A stretch of DNA of 32,839 nucleotides from Actinomycetota bacterium (GTDB lineage: Bacteria > Actinomycetota > Thermoleophilia > Gaiellales > Gaiellaceae): assembly GCA_947507735.1 (NCBI GenBank), contig CANNRA010000003.1, positions 1 through 32,839 of the forward strand, written 5' to 3'. Shown piece by piece: positions 24,676-32,839 of the stretch (its first letter is position 1; each line of letters begins with the position of its first letter). The position numbers were made by a program, and so were the translations under genes. The notes under the pieces are model-generated. The model saw only the letters and a program-made list of their open reading frames with translations. It was not told the DNA's origin and did no database searches.

Positions 24676-26064
24676 ATGGCCGACCTCGACCTGCGCGCGC
24701 TCCTCGACTCCCACGCAGGCGGCAGCTTCGACCTCCACGCGAAGACCGTGAACCCGCAGTTCGTGCGGCTGCTGCGCACGATCGGCTTCGACCGCAGCTG
24801 GGCGCGCGCCGAGGGCGCCTACTTCTTCGACGACCGCGGCGAGCGCTACCTGGACATGCTCGGCGCGTTCGGGATGTACAACGTCGGCCGCAACAACCCG
24901 ACGGTGCGCCGCGCCCTCGAGCAGGCGCTCGAGCTCGACCTGCCCGGCCGCGTCCAGCTCGGCATCACGGCGCTGCCGTCCATCCTCGCCGAGCGGCTGC
25001 TCGCCGTCGCCCCGCCCTCCGTGCAGAAGGTGCTCTTCACCTCCTCCGGCACCGAGAGCGTCGAGGCTGCGATCAAGCTCGGGCGCGCCGCCACCGGTCG
25101 CACCCGCGTCGTCACGGCCGACCACGCCTTCCACGGGCTGACGCTGGGCTCGCTGTCGGCGACCGCCGCGGGCGAGTTCGCCGGCCGCTTCCAGCCGCTG
25201 GTGCCCGGCTTCACCCGCGTCCCCTGGGGCGACCTCGACGCGATCGAGACGGAGCTGCGCAGCGGTGACGTCGCGCTGGTCATGCTCGAGCCGATCCAGG
25301 GCAAGGGCCTCAACCTGCCGCCCGCCGGCTACCTGGAAGGCGTGCAGGCCGCCTGCCGCCGCCACGGCACCCTCTTCTGCGTGGACGAGGTGCAGACCGG
25401 CTTCGGGCGCACCGGGAAGCTGTTCGCGCTGGAGCACTGGGGGCTCGAGCCCGATCTGATCCCGGTCGCCAAATCGCTGTCGGGCGGCTACGTGCCGTCG
25501 GGTGCGCTGCTGCTCTCCGACCGCGTCTTCGACAAGGTGTTCGACTCGCTGGAGAACGCGCTCGCGCACGGCTCCACGTTCGCCCCGACCGACCTCGCCA
25601 TGGCGGCCGGGCTCGCCACGCTGCACGAGCTGGCCGAGCGCGACCTCGTCGCCCACACCGCCCGCCTGGGCGAGCTGCTGCTGGAACGCACCCGCCCGCT
25701 CATCGACCGCTTCGAGGTGGTCAAGGACGTGCGCGGCCAGGGCCTGCTGTGGGCCATCGAGTTCGGCGAGCCGGAGAGCGGCAAGCGCAGCTGGAACCTG
25801 GTCGAGAAGGCGCAGAAGGGCCTCTTCTCGCAGCTCGTGGTCGGGCCGCTCTTCCAGAAGCACCGGATCATGACCCAGGTGGCCGGGCACAACCTGAACG
25901 TGATCAAGGTGCTGCCGCCGCTCGTCTTCTCCGAGGCCGACCTCGACTGGTTCGTCGGGGCGCTCGAGGCGACGCTGGAGGACGCGCAGAAGCTCGGCCG
26001 CAGCGCCGTCAGCTTCGCGTTGAAGCTGGCGACGGCCGGCGCCGCCGCCTCGCTGCGCCGTTAG
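24676..26064 (+). CDS. Class III PLP-dependent aminotransferase
   Basis: LFTSSGTESVEAAIKLGRAATGRTRVV; LFCVDEVQTGFGRTGKLFALEHWGLEPDLIPVAKSLSGGYVPSGALL. Confidence 0.93.
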   Translation: MADLDLRALLDSHAGGSFDLHAKTVNPQFVRLLRTIGFDRSWARAEGAYFFDDRGERYLDMLGAFGMYNVGRNNPTVRRALEQALELDLPGRVQLGITALPSILAERLLAVAPPSVQKVLFTSSGTESVEAAIKLGRAATGRTRVVTADHAFHGLTLGSLSATAAGEFAGRFQPLVPGFTRVPWGDLDAIETELRSGDVALVMLEPIQGKGLNLPPAGYLEGVQAACRRHGTLFCVDEVQTGFGRTGKLFALEHWGLEPDLIPVAKSLSGGYVPSGALLLSDRVFDKVFDSLENALAHGSTFAPTDLAMAAGLATLHELAERDLVAHTARLGELLLERTRPLIDRFEVVKDVRGQGLLWAIEFGEPESGKRSWNLVEKAQKGLFSQLVVGPLFQKHRIMTQVAGHNLNVIKVLPPLVFSEADLDWFVGALEATLEDAQKLGRSAVSFALKLATAGAAASLRR

Positions 26065-26105
26065 CCGATTTGACCGCGGGCGCCGTTCCAGGCATCGTCG
26101 GCGGC

Positions 26106-26711
26106 ATGAGCTGGCAGATCGAAGCCGAGTACCTGGAGAACTGCAACTGCGAGATCCTCTGCCCGTGCGTGACATCGCCGGTCATGAAGGGCTCGTACGA
26201 CCGCTGCCTCGTGCCGCTCGTCGTGCGCATCGCGCGCGGCCAGAAGGACGGCGTCAGCCTGGACGGGCTCGGCTTCGTCTGGCTGGTCGACGCGCCCGGC
26301 ACGATGTCGGAGGGCGGCTGGCGCGTTGGCATCTACCTCGATGAACAGGCGACGCCCGAGCAGGCGGCTGCGCTCGAGGAGATCGTCACGGGTCGCGCCG
26401 GCGGCGTTCCCGGCATCATCGGCAGCCTCACCGGCGAGCTCGTCGGCATCAAGCACGTGCCCTTCGAGTTCACGCCGGGCGGCAACGTCTGGAGCGTCCG
26501 CGTGCCGGGCCTGCTCGACGTCGAGGTCGAGGGCATCATCCTGCCCGGCCAGACCGAGCCGACGACGATCACCAACGTCGCGCACCCGATGAGCTCGAGC
26601 CTGCCCATCGCCAGGGGCCTGAAGGGCGTCGTCAGCGACGCCGACTTCGGCTTCGAGTGGGACAACGCCGGTAAGAACGGCCACTTCGCCCGCTTCCAGT
26701 GGGAGGGGTAG
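26106..26711 (+). CDS. DUF1326 domain protein
   Basis: MSWQIEAEYLENCNCEILCPCVTSPVMKGSYDRCLV; typical DUF1326 Cys cluster. Confidence 0.9.
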   Translation: MSWQIEAEYLENCNCEILCPCVTSPVMKGSYDRCLVPLVVRIARGQKDGVSLDGLGFVWLVDAPGTMSEGGWRVGIYLDEQATPEQAAALEEIVTGRAGGVPGIIGSLTGELVGIKHVPFEFTPGGNVWSVRVPGLLDVEVEGIILPGQTEPTTITNVAHPMSSSLPIARGLKGVVSDADFGFEWDNAGKNGHFARFQWEG

Positions 26712-27532
26712 GCGAGGCCGGCGCAGGCCGGCGGCTCGACACGGCAACGGTTGCCACGGTGGTGCTGGGCGCCGCCGTCGTCACCTGGATCCTCACCATT
26801 CGCGAGATGGACGGCATGGACGCGGGCCCGGGCACCGATCTGGGCGGCCTCGCCTGGTACGTCGGCGTCTGGGTGACGATGATGGCGGCGATGATGCTGC
26901 CCTCGGCCCTGCCGATGGTGCTCGTCTTCAGCAAGGTCTCGCGCGACCGCGAGCGGCACCGCGGCGTCTACGCGCCCACCTGGGTGTTCGTGGCCGGCTA
27001 CCTGGTGGCGTGGACGCTGTACGGCCTCGCCGCGTACGGCCTGTACCGGCTGGTCGCGTGGGGCGACCCGGGCTTCCTGCGCTGGAACCGGCAGGGGCCG
27101 ATCGCCGTCGGCGTGGCCGTGGCGCTCGCGGGCGTGTACGAGCTGACCCCGCTCAAGACGGCCTGTCTCAAGCACTGCCGCGGCCCGCTGCACTTCGTCA
27201 TGCACGGCTTCCGCAAGGGGGTCGGCGGCGGGCTCGTGATGGGCGTCGAGCACGGCCTGTGGTGCGTCGGCTGCTGCTGGGGCCTGATGCTCGTGCTGTT
27301 CGCCCTGGGCGTGATGAGCGTGCTCTGGATGGCGATCGTGGCGGCGATCGTCTTCGTCGAAAAGATCCTGCCGCGCGGCATCTGGCTGTCGCGGGCAACC
27401 GCGATCGCGCTGATCGCGCTCGGCTGCTGGGTGGCAGTGGCGCCGGGCAGCGTCCCGGGACTCACGCAGCCCGGCACCCATGCGCAGGGTGGCATGGCCG
27501 ACATGCCGGGGATGGACGGCATGGACAAGTAG
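26699..27532 (+). CDS. DUF2182 integral membrane protein
   Basis: YVGVWVTMMAAMMLPSALPMVLVF; GLVMGVEHGLWCVGCCWGLMLVLFALGVMSVLWM; Met-rich tail. Confidence 0.9.
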   Translation: MGGVGEAGAGRRLDTATVATVVLGAAVVTWILTIREMDGMDAGPGTDLGGLAWYVGVWVTMMAAMMLPSALPMVLVFSKVSRDRERHRGVYAPTWVFVAGYLVAWTLYGLAAYGLYRLVAWGDPGFLRWNRQGPIAVGVAVALAGVYELTPLKTACLKHCRGPLHFVMHGFRKGVGGGLVMGVEHGLWCVGCCWGLMLVLFALGVMSVLWMAIVAAIVFVEKILPRGIWLSRATAIALIALGCWVAVAPGSVPGLTQPGTHAQGGMADMPGMDGMDK

Positions 27533-27560
27533 CAGCCGCCAGCGGGCCGGCCGGGCACCG

Positions 27561-28322
27561 CTAGTTCGAGCGTGGCTCCCAGCGGAACCAGCGCACACCG
27601 GCAAGGGCGCCGAACAGGCCCCACGCCAGCACGACGCAGAGCGCGCCGGGATGCGCCCAGAAGGCGTCGCCCGAGATGATCGTGCCCTTGACGATCTTCA
27701 GCAGGTAGGTGAGCGGCAGCACGTCCGCGATCACCTGCAGGAAGTGCGGGTAGCTGCGCGTCGGCCCGAACGAGCCGCTGAGGAACGCCATCGGCAGCAG
27801 GATCACGTTGAGCACGCCCGAGGAGCCCTCCGCCGAGCGGATCAGCGCGGTGATGCCAATGCCGAGCGCGGCGAACGCCAGGATGCCGAAGATGACCTCG
27901 AAGATCAGCGAGCCGATCGCGCCGGGCACGCCGACATGGAAGGCGAGCTTCGCGAGCACCACCATCACGACCGCCTCCAGCGCGAAGACGAGCAGCATCG
28001 AGCTGAGCAGCGCCACGACGTAGGTGGCGGCCGGCAGCGGCGTGGCGCGGACGCGCTTCAGCACGCCGTTCTCGCGGCGCACGACCAGCGTGATTGCCAG
28101 ACCGGCGAACGCTGTATTGGCGAGGCCGTAGCCGAGCATGCCCGCGAGCAGCTCGCGGCCGGCCGGGTGCCCGTTGATGGTGCCCTTGTAGACCGCCCCG
28201 ACCAGCACGAAGAGCATGATCGGGAAGGCGAAGGTGAAGATCGCCGCCTCGCGGGTGCGCCAGTAGAGCAGCTGCTCGCCGCGCACCTGGTGGAGGAACA
28301 GCCTGACGTCGCGGCCGCTCAC
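27561..28322 (-). CDS. ABC-2 type transporter permease
   Basis: Multi-TM ORF with GVLKRVRATPLPAATYVVALL and PMAFLSGSFGP; GTG overlaps TGA of ATPase gene. Confidence 0.9.
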   Translation of the reverse strand: MSGRDVRLFLHQVRGEQLLYWRTREAAIFTFAFPIMLFVLVGAVYKGTINGHPAGRELLAGMLGYGLANTAFAGLAITLVVRRENGVLKRVRATPLPAATYVVALLSSMLLVFALEAVVMVVLAKLAFHVGVPGAIGSLIFEVIFGILAFAALGIGITALIRSAEGSSGVLNVILLPMAFLSGSFGPTRSYPHFLQVIADVLPLTYLLKIVKGTIISGDAFWAHPGALCVVLAWGLFGALAGVRWFRWEPRSN

Positions 28323-29182
28323 GCGTGCTCCACATCCTCGTCGCCGGTGAGCGAGAGATAGACGTCCTCGAGCGTGGGCCGACGCACCTCGAGGCCGTCC
28401 AGCTCGTGCCCTGCAGCGACCGCGGCGGCGGTCAGCTCGGCGAGGACGCGGGTCGGCTCGGACGTGTGCACGACGACCAGCTCGCCGTCGCGGCGGTAGC
28501 GGATCTCGGCCTCGGCGGCGGCGCCGGTGAGCTGGGCCGGCGTTCCCTCCGAGACGATCAGCCCGTCCCGCAGCACGGCGAGGCGGTCGCAGAGCTGCTG
28601 CGCCTCCTCCATGTAGTGCGTCGTCAGCAGGATCGTCTTGCCGAGCGTGCGCAGGCCGCGGATCATCTCCCACGCCTGGCGGCGCGCCTGCGGGTCGAAG
28701 CCGGTGGTCGGCTCGTCCAGGAACACGAGGTCGGGGTCGCCGACGAGGGCGAGGCCGAGGTCGACGCGGCGCTTCTGCCCGCCTGAGAGGGTGCGGATGC
28801 GCGCGTCACGCTTGTCCTCGAGGCCGACGAGCGCGATCACCTCGTCCACGTCGCGGGACTGCTGGTAGTAGCCGGCGAAGAGGCGCAGGATCTCGCCGAC
28901 GCGAAGGTTGGCGTACAGCGACGAGCTCTGCAGCACGACGCCGATCTGCTCGCGCCAGGCGCGGCTTGCCTGCTGCGGATCCTCGCCCAGGACGAGCACC
29001 TCGCCGGCGTCACGCTGGCGGTAGCCCTCGAGAATCTCGACGGTGGTCGTCTTGCCGGCGCCGTTCGGGCCGAGCAGGCCGAGCACCTCGCCCGTGCGGA
29101 TCTGCAGGTCGATGCCGCGCAGGGCCTCGTGCGAGCCGTACGCCTTGCGCAGGCCGGTGACGCTGACCGCGATGTCGGTCAA
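28319..29182 (-). CDS. ABC transporter ATP-binding protein
   Basis: LGLLGPNGAGKTTTVEIL, RTLSGGQKRRVDLGLALVGDPDLVFLDEPTTGFDP; TTG start likely. Confidence 0.93.
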   Translation of the reverse strand: MTDIAVSVTGLRKAYGSHEALRGIDLQIRTGEVLGLLGPNGAGKTTTVEILEGYRQRDAGEVLVLGEDPQQASRAWREQIGVVLQSSSLYANLRVGEILRLFAGYYQQSRDVDEVIALVGLEDKRDARIRTLSGGQKRRVDLGLALVGDPDLVFLDEPTTGFDPQARRQAWEMIRGLRTLGKTILLTTHYMEEAQQLCDRLAVLRDGLIVSEGTPAQLTGAAAEAEIRYRRDGELVVVHTSEPTRVLAELTAAAVAAGHELDGLEVRRPTLEDVYLSLTGDEDVEHA

Positions 29183-29550
29183 ACCGCGAGCTCGATCTCG
29201 TGGACGTCGCCAGGGGCGAAGGCGATCTCGGCGCCGGTGAGGGCACGGACGATCACTGTCAGGTCGGGCATGTGGCCGACAGCGGCAACGCGCTGGCCCC
29301 GGCCGGCGACGGCGCTGACGAGCGCCTCGGCCGTGGCGCCGGGCGCGAGCTCGACGGCGACCGCGGGCGTCTCGACCCCGGTCTCGCAGGCGCGCAGCAG
29401 CGGGCTGGTGACGACGGCGTCGAGCGCGCCGGCGGCGGCAATGCGGCTGCCCAGCTCCCGGGCCGCGCGCTTTCCGGCCTCGGTCAGAGGGCGGAGCTCG
29501 TCGGGGTTCCCGGGTGCTGCCTCCGCGTGACGGACGAGGTACAGGAGCAC
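29179..29550 (-). CDS. SixA-type histidine phosphatase
   Basis: VLLYLVRHAEAAPGNPDELRPLTEAGKRAARELG; VVTSPLLRACETG; VGHMPDL. Confidence 0.92.
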   Translation of the reverse strand: MLLYLVRHAEAAPGNPDELRPLTEAGKRAARELGSRIAAAGALDAVVTSPLLRACETGVETPAVAVELAPGATAEALVSAVAGRGQRVAAVGHMPDLTVIVRALTGAEIAFAPGDVHEIELAV

Positions 29551-29590
29551 TGCACGCAAGGATAGAGGTGCGAGGTCTAGAGTCGGCGAC

Positions 29591-30367
29591 ATGACCGGAC
29601 GCATGCAGGGCAAGACGGCTTTCGTGACGGGTGGCGGCAGCGGCATCGGGCGCGCAACGGCGCTGCTGCTGGCCGCCGAGGGAGCGCGCGTGGCGCTCGC
29701 AGACATCGATGTCGACACGGCCGAGGCGGCCGCCGCGCTGGTGCGCGCGGCGGGTGGTGAGGCGCTTGCGATCGGCTGCGACGTGACGCGCAGCAGCGAC
29801 GTGGCCGCAGCAGTCGCGCAGACCGTCGCCACCTTTGGCCGGCTGGACGCAGCGGTCAACAACGCGGGCATCGAGGGCGCGATCACGCCGATCACCGAGC
29901 TGGACGAGAGCGCCTGGGCGCGGACGATCGGCATCAACCTGACCGGCGTCTTCCTCTGCCTCAAGCACGAGCTGCTGGCGCTGCGCGCGCAGGGCACCGC
30001 CCCGGGGAGCGGCTCGATCGTCAACGTGTCGTCGGTGCTCGGCCTGGTGGCGTTCCCGGCCTCGGCCGACTACACCTCGGCGAAGCACGGCGTGATCGGC
30101 CTGACCAAGGTGGCGGCGCTCGAGGCCGCCGCGCAGGGCGTGCGCGTCAACGCGGTGCTGCCCGGCTTCGCCGAGACGCCGATGGCCGAGCGCGGCCGCG
30201 CCAACGTCGGGCCCGAGGTCTATGCCGCCGTCGAGCAGATGCACGCGCTGAAGCGGCTCGGCACCGCCGAGGAGATCGCCGAGGCGATCCTCTGGCTGCT
30301 CTCCGACGCCTCCTCGTTCGTGACCGGCTCCTCGCTGCTGGCCGACGGCGGCTTCACGGCCCAGTAG
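29591..30367 (+). CDS. Short-chain dehydrogenase/reductase
   Basis: KTAFVTGGGSGIGRATALLLAAEGARVALADID; VNNAGIEG; SADYTSAKHGVIGLTK. Confidence 0.96.
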   Translation: MTGRMQGKTAFVTGGGSGIGRATALLLAAEGARVALADIDVDTAEAAAALVRAAGGEALAIGCDVTRSSDVAAAVAQTVATFGRLDAAVNNAGIEGAITPITELDESAWARTIGINLTGVFLCLKHELLALRAQGTAPGSGSIVNVSSVLGLVAFPASADYTSAKHGVIGLTKVAALEAAAQGVRVNAVLPGFAETPMAERGRANVGPEVYAAVEQMHALKRLGTAEEIAEAILWLLSDASSFVTGSSLLADGGFTAQ

Positions 30368-30377
30368 GCTGACCGGC

Positions 30378-31235
30378 GTGAAACGCTTCCGCTACGTCCT
30401 CGCCGACGTCTTCACCGACAGGGCGCTCGAAGGGAACCCGCTCGCCGTCTTCACCAACGCCACGGGCCTGCCCGAGGCGATGCTGCAGAAGATCGCCCGC
30501 GAGCTGAACCTGTCGGAGACGGTGTTCGTCTATCCGCCCACCACCCGCGGCGAGGCGCACGTCAAGATCCGCATCTTCACGCCCGAGGCGGAGCTGCCGT
30601 TCGCCGGCCACCCGGTGCTGGGCACCGCTTTCGTGCTGGGCATCCCGCTGCAGGCCGTCGAGGTGCTGCTGGAGACGGGCATGGGCATCGTGCCGGTCGT
30701 GCTCGAGCGCGATGGCGCGCGGATCATCTTCGGCTGGATGCGGCAGCCCCTGCCGACGGTCGAGCCGCTCGGCGAGGCGGAGACGACGGAGCTGCTCGCA
30801 GCGCTCGGCGTCGAGCGCTCGCTGCTGCCGGTCGAGCTGTACGACAACGGCGTGCGCCATATCTACGTGGCGCTCGAGTCGGAGGCTGCTGTCGCCGCGC
30901 TCGAGCCCGACGTCAACCGGCTGCGTGCGATCGGCGCGCTCGGCATCAACTGCTTCGCCGGCGAGGGCCTCGCCTGGAAGACGCGGATGTTCGCGCCGGG
31001 CAAGGGCGTCGTCGAGGATCCGGCCACCGGCTCGGCGGCGGGGCCGCTCGCGCTGCACCTGGCCCGCCACGGCCGCATCGCCTTCGGCGACGAGATCGTC
31101 ATCTCGCAGGGCGCCGAGCTGCTGCGCCCCTCCACGCTGTACGCCCGGGCCGAGGGCTCGGCCGACGAGCTGCTCGCGATCCAGGTCGGCGGGTCGGCCG
31201 TCGTGGTCGCCCGCGGCGAGTTCCAGCTGACCTAG
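30378..31235 (+). CDS. PhzF family epimerase-like protein
   Basis: FRYVLADVFTDRALEGNPLAVFTNATGL; ELNLSETVFVYPP; RIFTPEAELPFAGHPVLGTA; EDPATGSAAGPLALHL. Confidence 0.96.
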   Translation: MKRFRYVLADVFTDRALEGNPLAVFTNATGLPEAMLQKIARELNLSETVFVYPPTTRGEAHVKIRIFTPEAELPFAGHPVLGTAFVLGIPLQAVEVLLETGMGIVPVVLERDGARIIFGWMRQPLPTVEPLGEAETTELLAALGVERSLLPVELYDNGVRHIYVALESEAAVAALEPDVNRLRAIGALGINCFAGEGLAWKTRMFAPGKGVVEDPATGSAAGPLALHLARHGRIAFGDEIVISQGAELLRPSTLYARAEGSADELLAIQVGGSAVVVARGEFQLT

Positions 31236-31241
31236 CCGCGG

Positions 31242-31643
31242 CTACTCCGGGGCGACGAAGCCGAGCTCAGCGATCTCCGGCAGCTCCGGCGCGAGCGAGC
31301 GCCAGAAGCGACCGCCGTCCTCCGACAGCCAGAGGCGGGTTGCCGTCGCGTAGAGCACCGTGTCAGGGCTCTCCGGCGCGATCGCGATGTGCTGGCCCTT
31401 CGGCAGGCCATGGCCGGCGCCGCGCCAGGTGCGCCCCGCATCGTGCGAGACGAGCAGCGGCGGCTTCGCGTCGACGAGTGCGATCACCGTCGACCCGACG
31501 ACCGCTGCGTCGACGACGCGCGGCAGGCCCGTCTCGGGCACCAGTGAGGCGACCCAGTTCCCGGGGTGGTCAAGCAGCGTCGCCTGCTCGGCCGCCAGGT
31601 CGATCTCGACGTCGCCGAGCTCGGTGCGGCACCAGGCGATCAC
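31242..31643 (-). CDS. BNR/sialidase-like beta-propeller repeat protein
   Basis: LLVSHDAGRTWRGAGHGLPKGQHIAIAPESPDTVLYATATRLWLSEDGGRFWRSL (Asp-box repeats). Confidence 0.75.
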   Translation of the reverse strand: MIAWCRTELGDVEIDLAAEQATLLDHPGNWVASLVPETGLPRVVDAAVVGSTVIALVDAKPPLLVSHDAGRTWRGAGHGLPKGQHIAIAPESPDTVLYATATRLWLSEDGGRFWRSLAPELPEIAELGFVAPE

Positions 31644-32464
31644 CCCTGGCGTGCCCTGCCGGCGAGGATGCCTGCGACCACCGCCGAGGCGCGCCGCGCC
31701 GCCGCGGCAGGCGACTGGCCTGCGCTGCGCGCCACCAGGTACGAGATCGCGAACGCGTCACCGGCGCCGGTCGGGTCAAGCTCGCCCCGGATCGGCGTCG
31801 CCGGAATTCGCTCGGCCTGCCCGTCGGCCACGACCAGCGACCCCCGCGAGCCGAGCGTCACGACCACCTCGCCCACGCCGAGCTCCATCAGCGCCGACGG
31901 CTCCAGCTCATCGCCAACGAGCACCTTCGCCTCCTCCTCGGAGAGCTTGAGCATCGAGATGAAGCGCAGCAGGTCGGGATCGAACTTGTCGTCGAGCTGC
32001 AGCGGCCCGAGCTCCGACACGCGCACGAGGCCCTGCCCGTCGTAGAGCAGGCGCCTGCCGCGCGCGAGACGCTCCAGCGTCTCCACCGGAAAGTCGCTGC
32101 GCAGGAGCGGCGCCACGTGCACCCACTCGACGCGGTCGAGCGCGCGGGCAACCCAGCCGCCGGCCTCATCCAGCGTGAAGGGGTCGCCAATCGCAACGAC
32201 CTCCAGGCTGCGCTCCTCGCCGTGGTACTCGAAGCCGAACGAGGTGGTGGTGCGCCCCGCGATCAGACGCAGCGGCAGGTCGAGCGCGGCGAGGTGCAAC
32301 AGCAGCTCGGGCCGGTCGGCGGCGCCGCACTTGCAGGCGAGCGTGCCGGGACGGCCGAGCGCACGCAGGGCCTGCGCGGCGTAGACCGGGCCTCCACCGG
32401 GACGCGGAGCGGCGCCCGGGAAGAGATCGAGGGCGAGGCTGCCGACTACGCCAACAGGCTTCAC
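31640..32464 (-). CDS. PfkB family carbohydrate kinase
   Basis: GVVGSLALDLFPGAAPRPGGGPVYAAQALRALG; GELDPTGAGDAFAISYLVARSAG. Confidence 0.92.
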   Translation of the reverse strand: MKPVGVVGSLALDLFPGAAPRPGGGPVYAAQALRALGRPGTLACKCGAADRPELLLHLAALDLPLRLIAGRTTTSFGFEYHGEERSLEVVAIGDPFTLDEAGGWVARALDRVEWVHVAPLLRSDFPVETLERLARGRRLLYDGQGLVRVSELGPLQLDDKFDPDLLRFISMLKLSEEEAKVLVGDELEPSALMELGVGEVVVTLGSRGSLVVADGQAERIPATPIRGELDPTGAGDAFAISYLVARSAGQSPAAAARRASAVVAGILAGRARQG

Positions 32465-32521
32465 AAAAGCATTCTGCGGGTCGCGGGGTCAGCGCGGGAG
32501 GTGGAGCAGCAGGGCGTGACG

Positions 32522-32839
32522 CTACGCCACGCCGATGCGGGCCGCGAGCTCATGCTCGATGGCACGCTCGACGCCCCCGCACGAGAGCGTCAGCAGCACG
32601 TCGGCGCCGCCCGCGGAGACGAGTTCGATCTCGGTGCCGGGCAGCAGTGCGAGCTCGCGCAGCGTGCGCAGGGCCTCCACGTCGTCGGGCACGCGGCGGA
32701 TCACGGCACGCTCGCCCGGGGCGAGCGCAGCGAGCGCACGCAGCGGCGGCTGCACCAGCCGCAGCTCGGCGTCGGGGATCGGGTCGCCGTGCGGGTCGTG
32801 CGTGGGGAAGCCGAGCGCGGCGTCGATGCGCGCCTCCAG
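32522..32839 (-). CDS. DtxR-family metalloregulator C-terminal part, truncated by right edge
   Basis: Open to edge: LEARIDAALGFPTHDPHGDPIPDAEL... followed by FeoA/SH3-like domain. Confidence 0.88.
   Translation of the reverse strand: MEARIDAALGFPTHDPHGDPIPDAELRLVQPPLRALAALAPGERAVIRRVPDDVEALRTLRELALLPGTEIELVSAGGADVLLTLSCGGVERAIEHELAARIGVA

Noticed and set aside
24208-26175. 655-aa minus-strand ORF
   Set aside because: Antisense to well-supported CoxG-like and aminotransferase genes; composition is an antisense mirror with no domain motifs.
1-32839. CRISPR array or cas genes
   Set aside because: No regularly spaced repeats with unique spacers and no Cas-like motifs seen.

Overview
High-GC actinobacterial-type chromosome segment (Thermoleophilia/Solirubrobacterales-like by gene content; this is inference). 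A ~15.5-kb integrative element is inserted at the 3' end of a tRNA-Arg(CCU) gene. The intact tRNA lies at 17291-17362 (minus). A 42-bp exact copy of its 3' part at 1843-1884 marks the other end (attL 1843-1884, attR 17290-17331). The element encodes a tyrosine integrase, an excisionase-like HTH protein, a winged-helix protein, a Toprim primase-like protein and an N6/N4 DNA methyltransferase. I see no conjugation (FtsK/TraB) genes and no virion genes. Cargo includes a TIGR04255 three-gene cassette, a voltage-gated K+ channel, a secreted HNH nuclease with two DUF3761 modules, a possible GIY-YIG-like protein, a HEPN-like protein with an RNTGSH motif, and a probable Type II R-M pair next to attR. 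Paired TGCGCCAGT direct repeats occur just inside both ends and again between int and xis, and look like integrase arm-type sites. An iteron-like cluster (GAWCTCCGAWS) lies between xis and the winged-helix gene. The left flank has a cytochrome c fragment, a PG-binding/CHAP protein and a small secreted protein. The right flank has ordinary chromosomal genes: multicopper oxidase, SF2 helicase, zf-UBP, CaiB/HMG-CoA lyase pair, CoxG-like, class III aminotransferase, DUF1326/DUF2182, ABC-2 exporter with SixA, SDR, PhzF, PfkB and a DtxR-type C-terminus. All functional calls are from reading motifs by eye; no searches were run.
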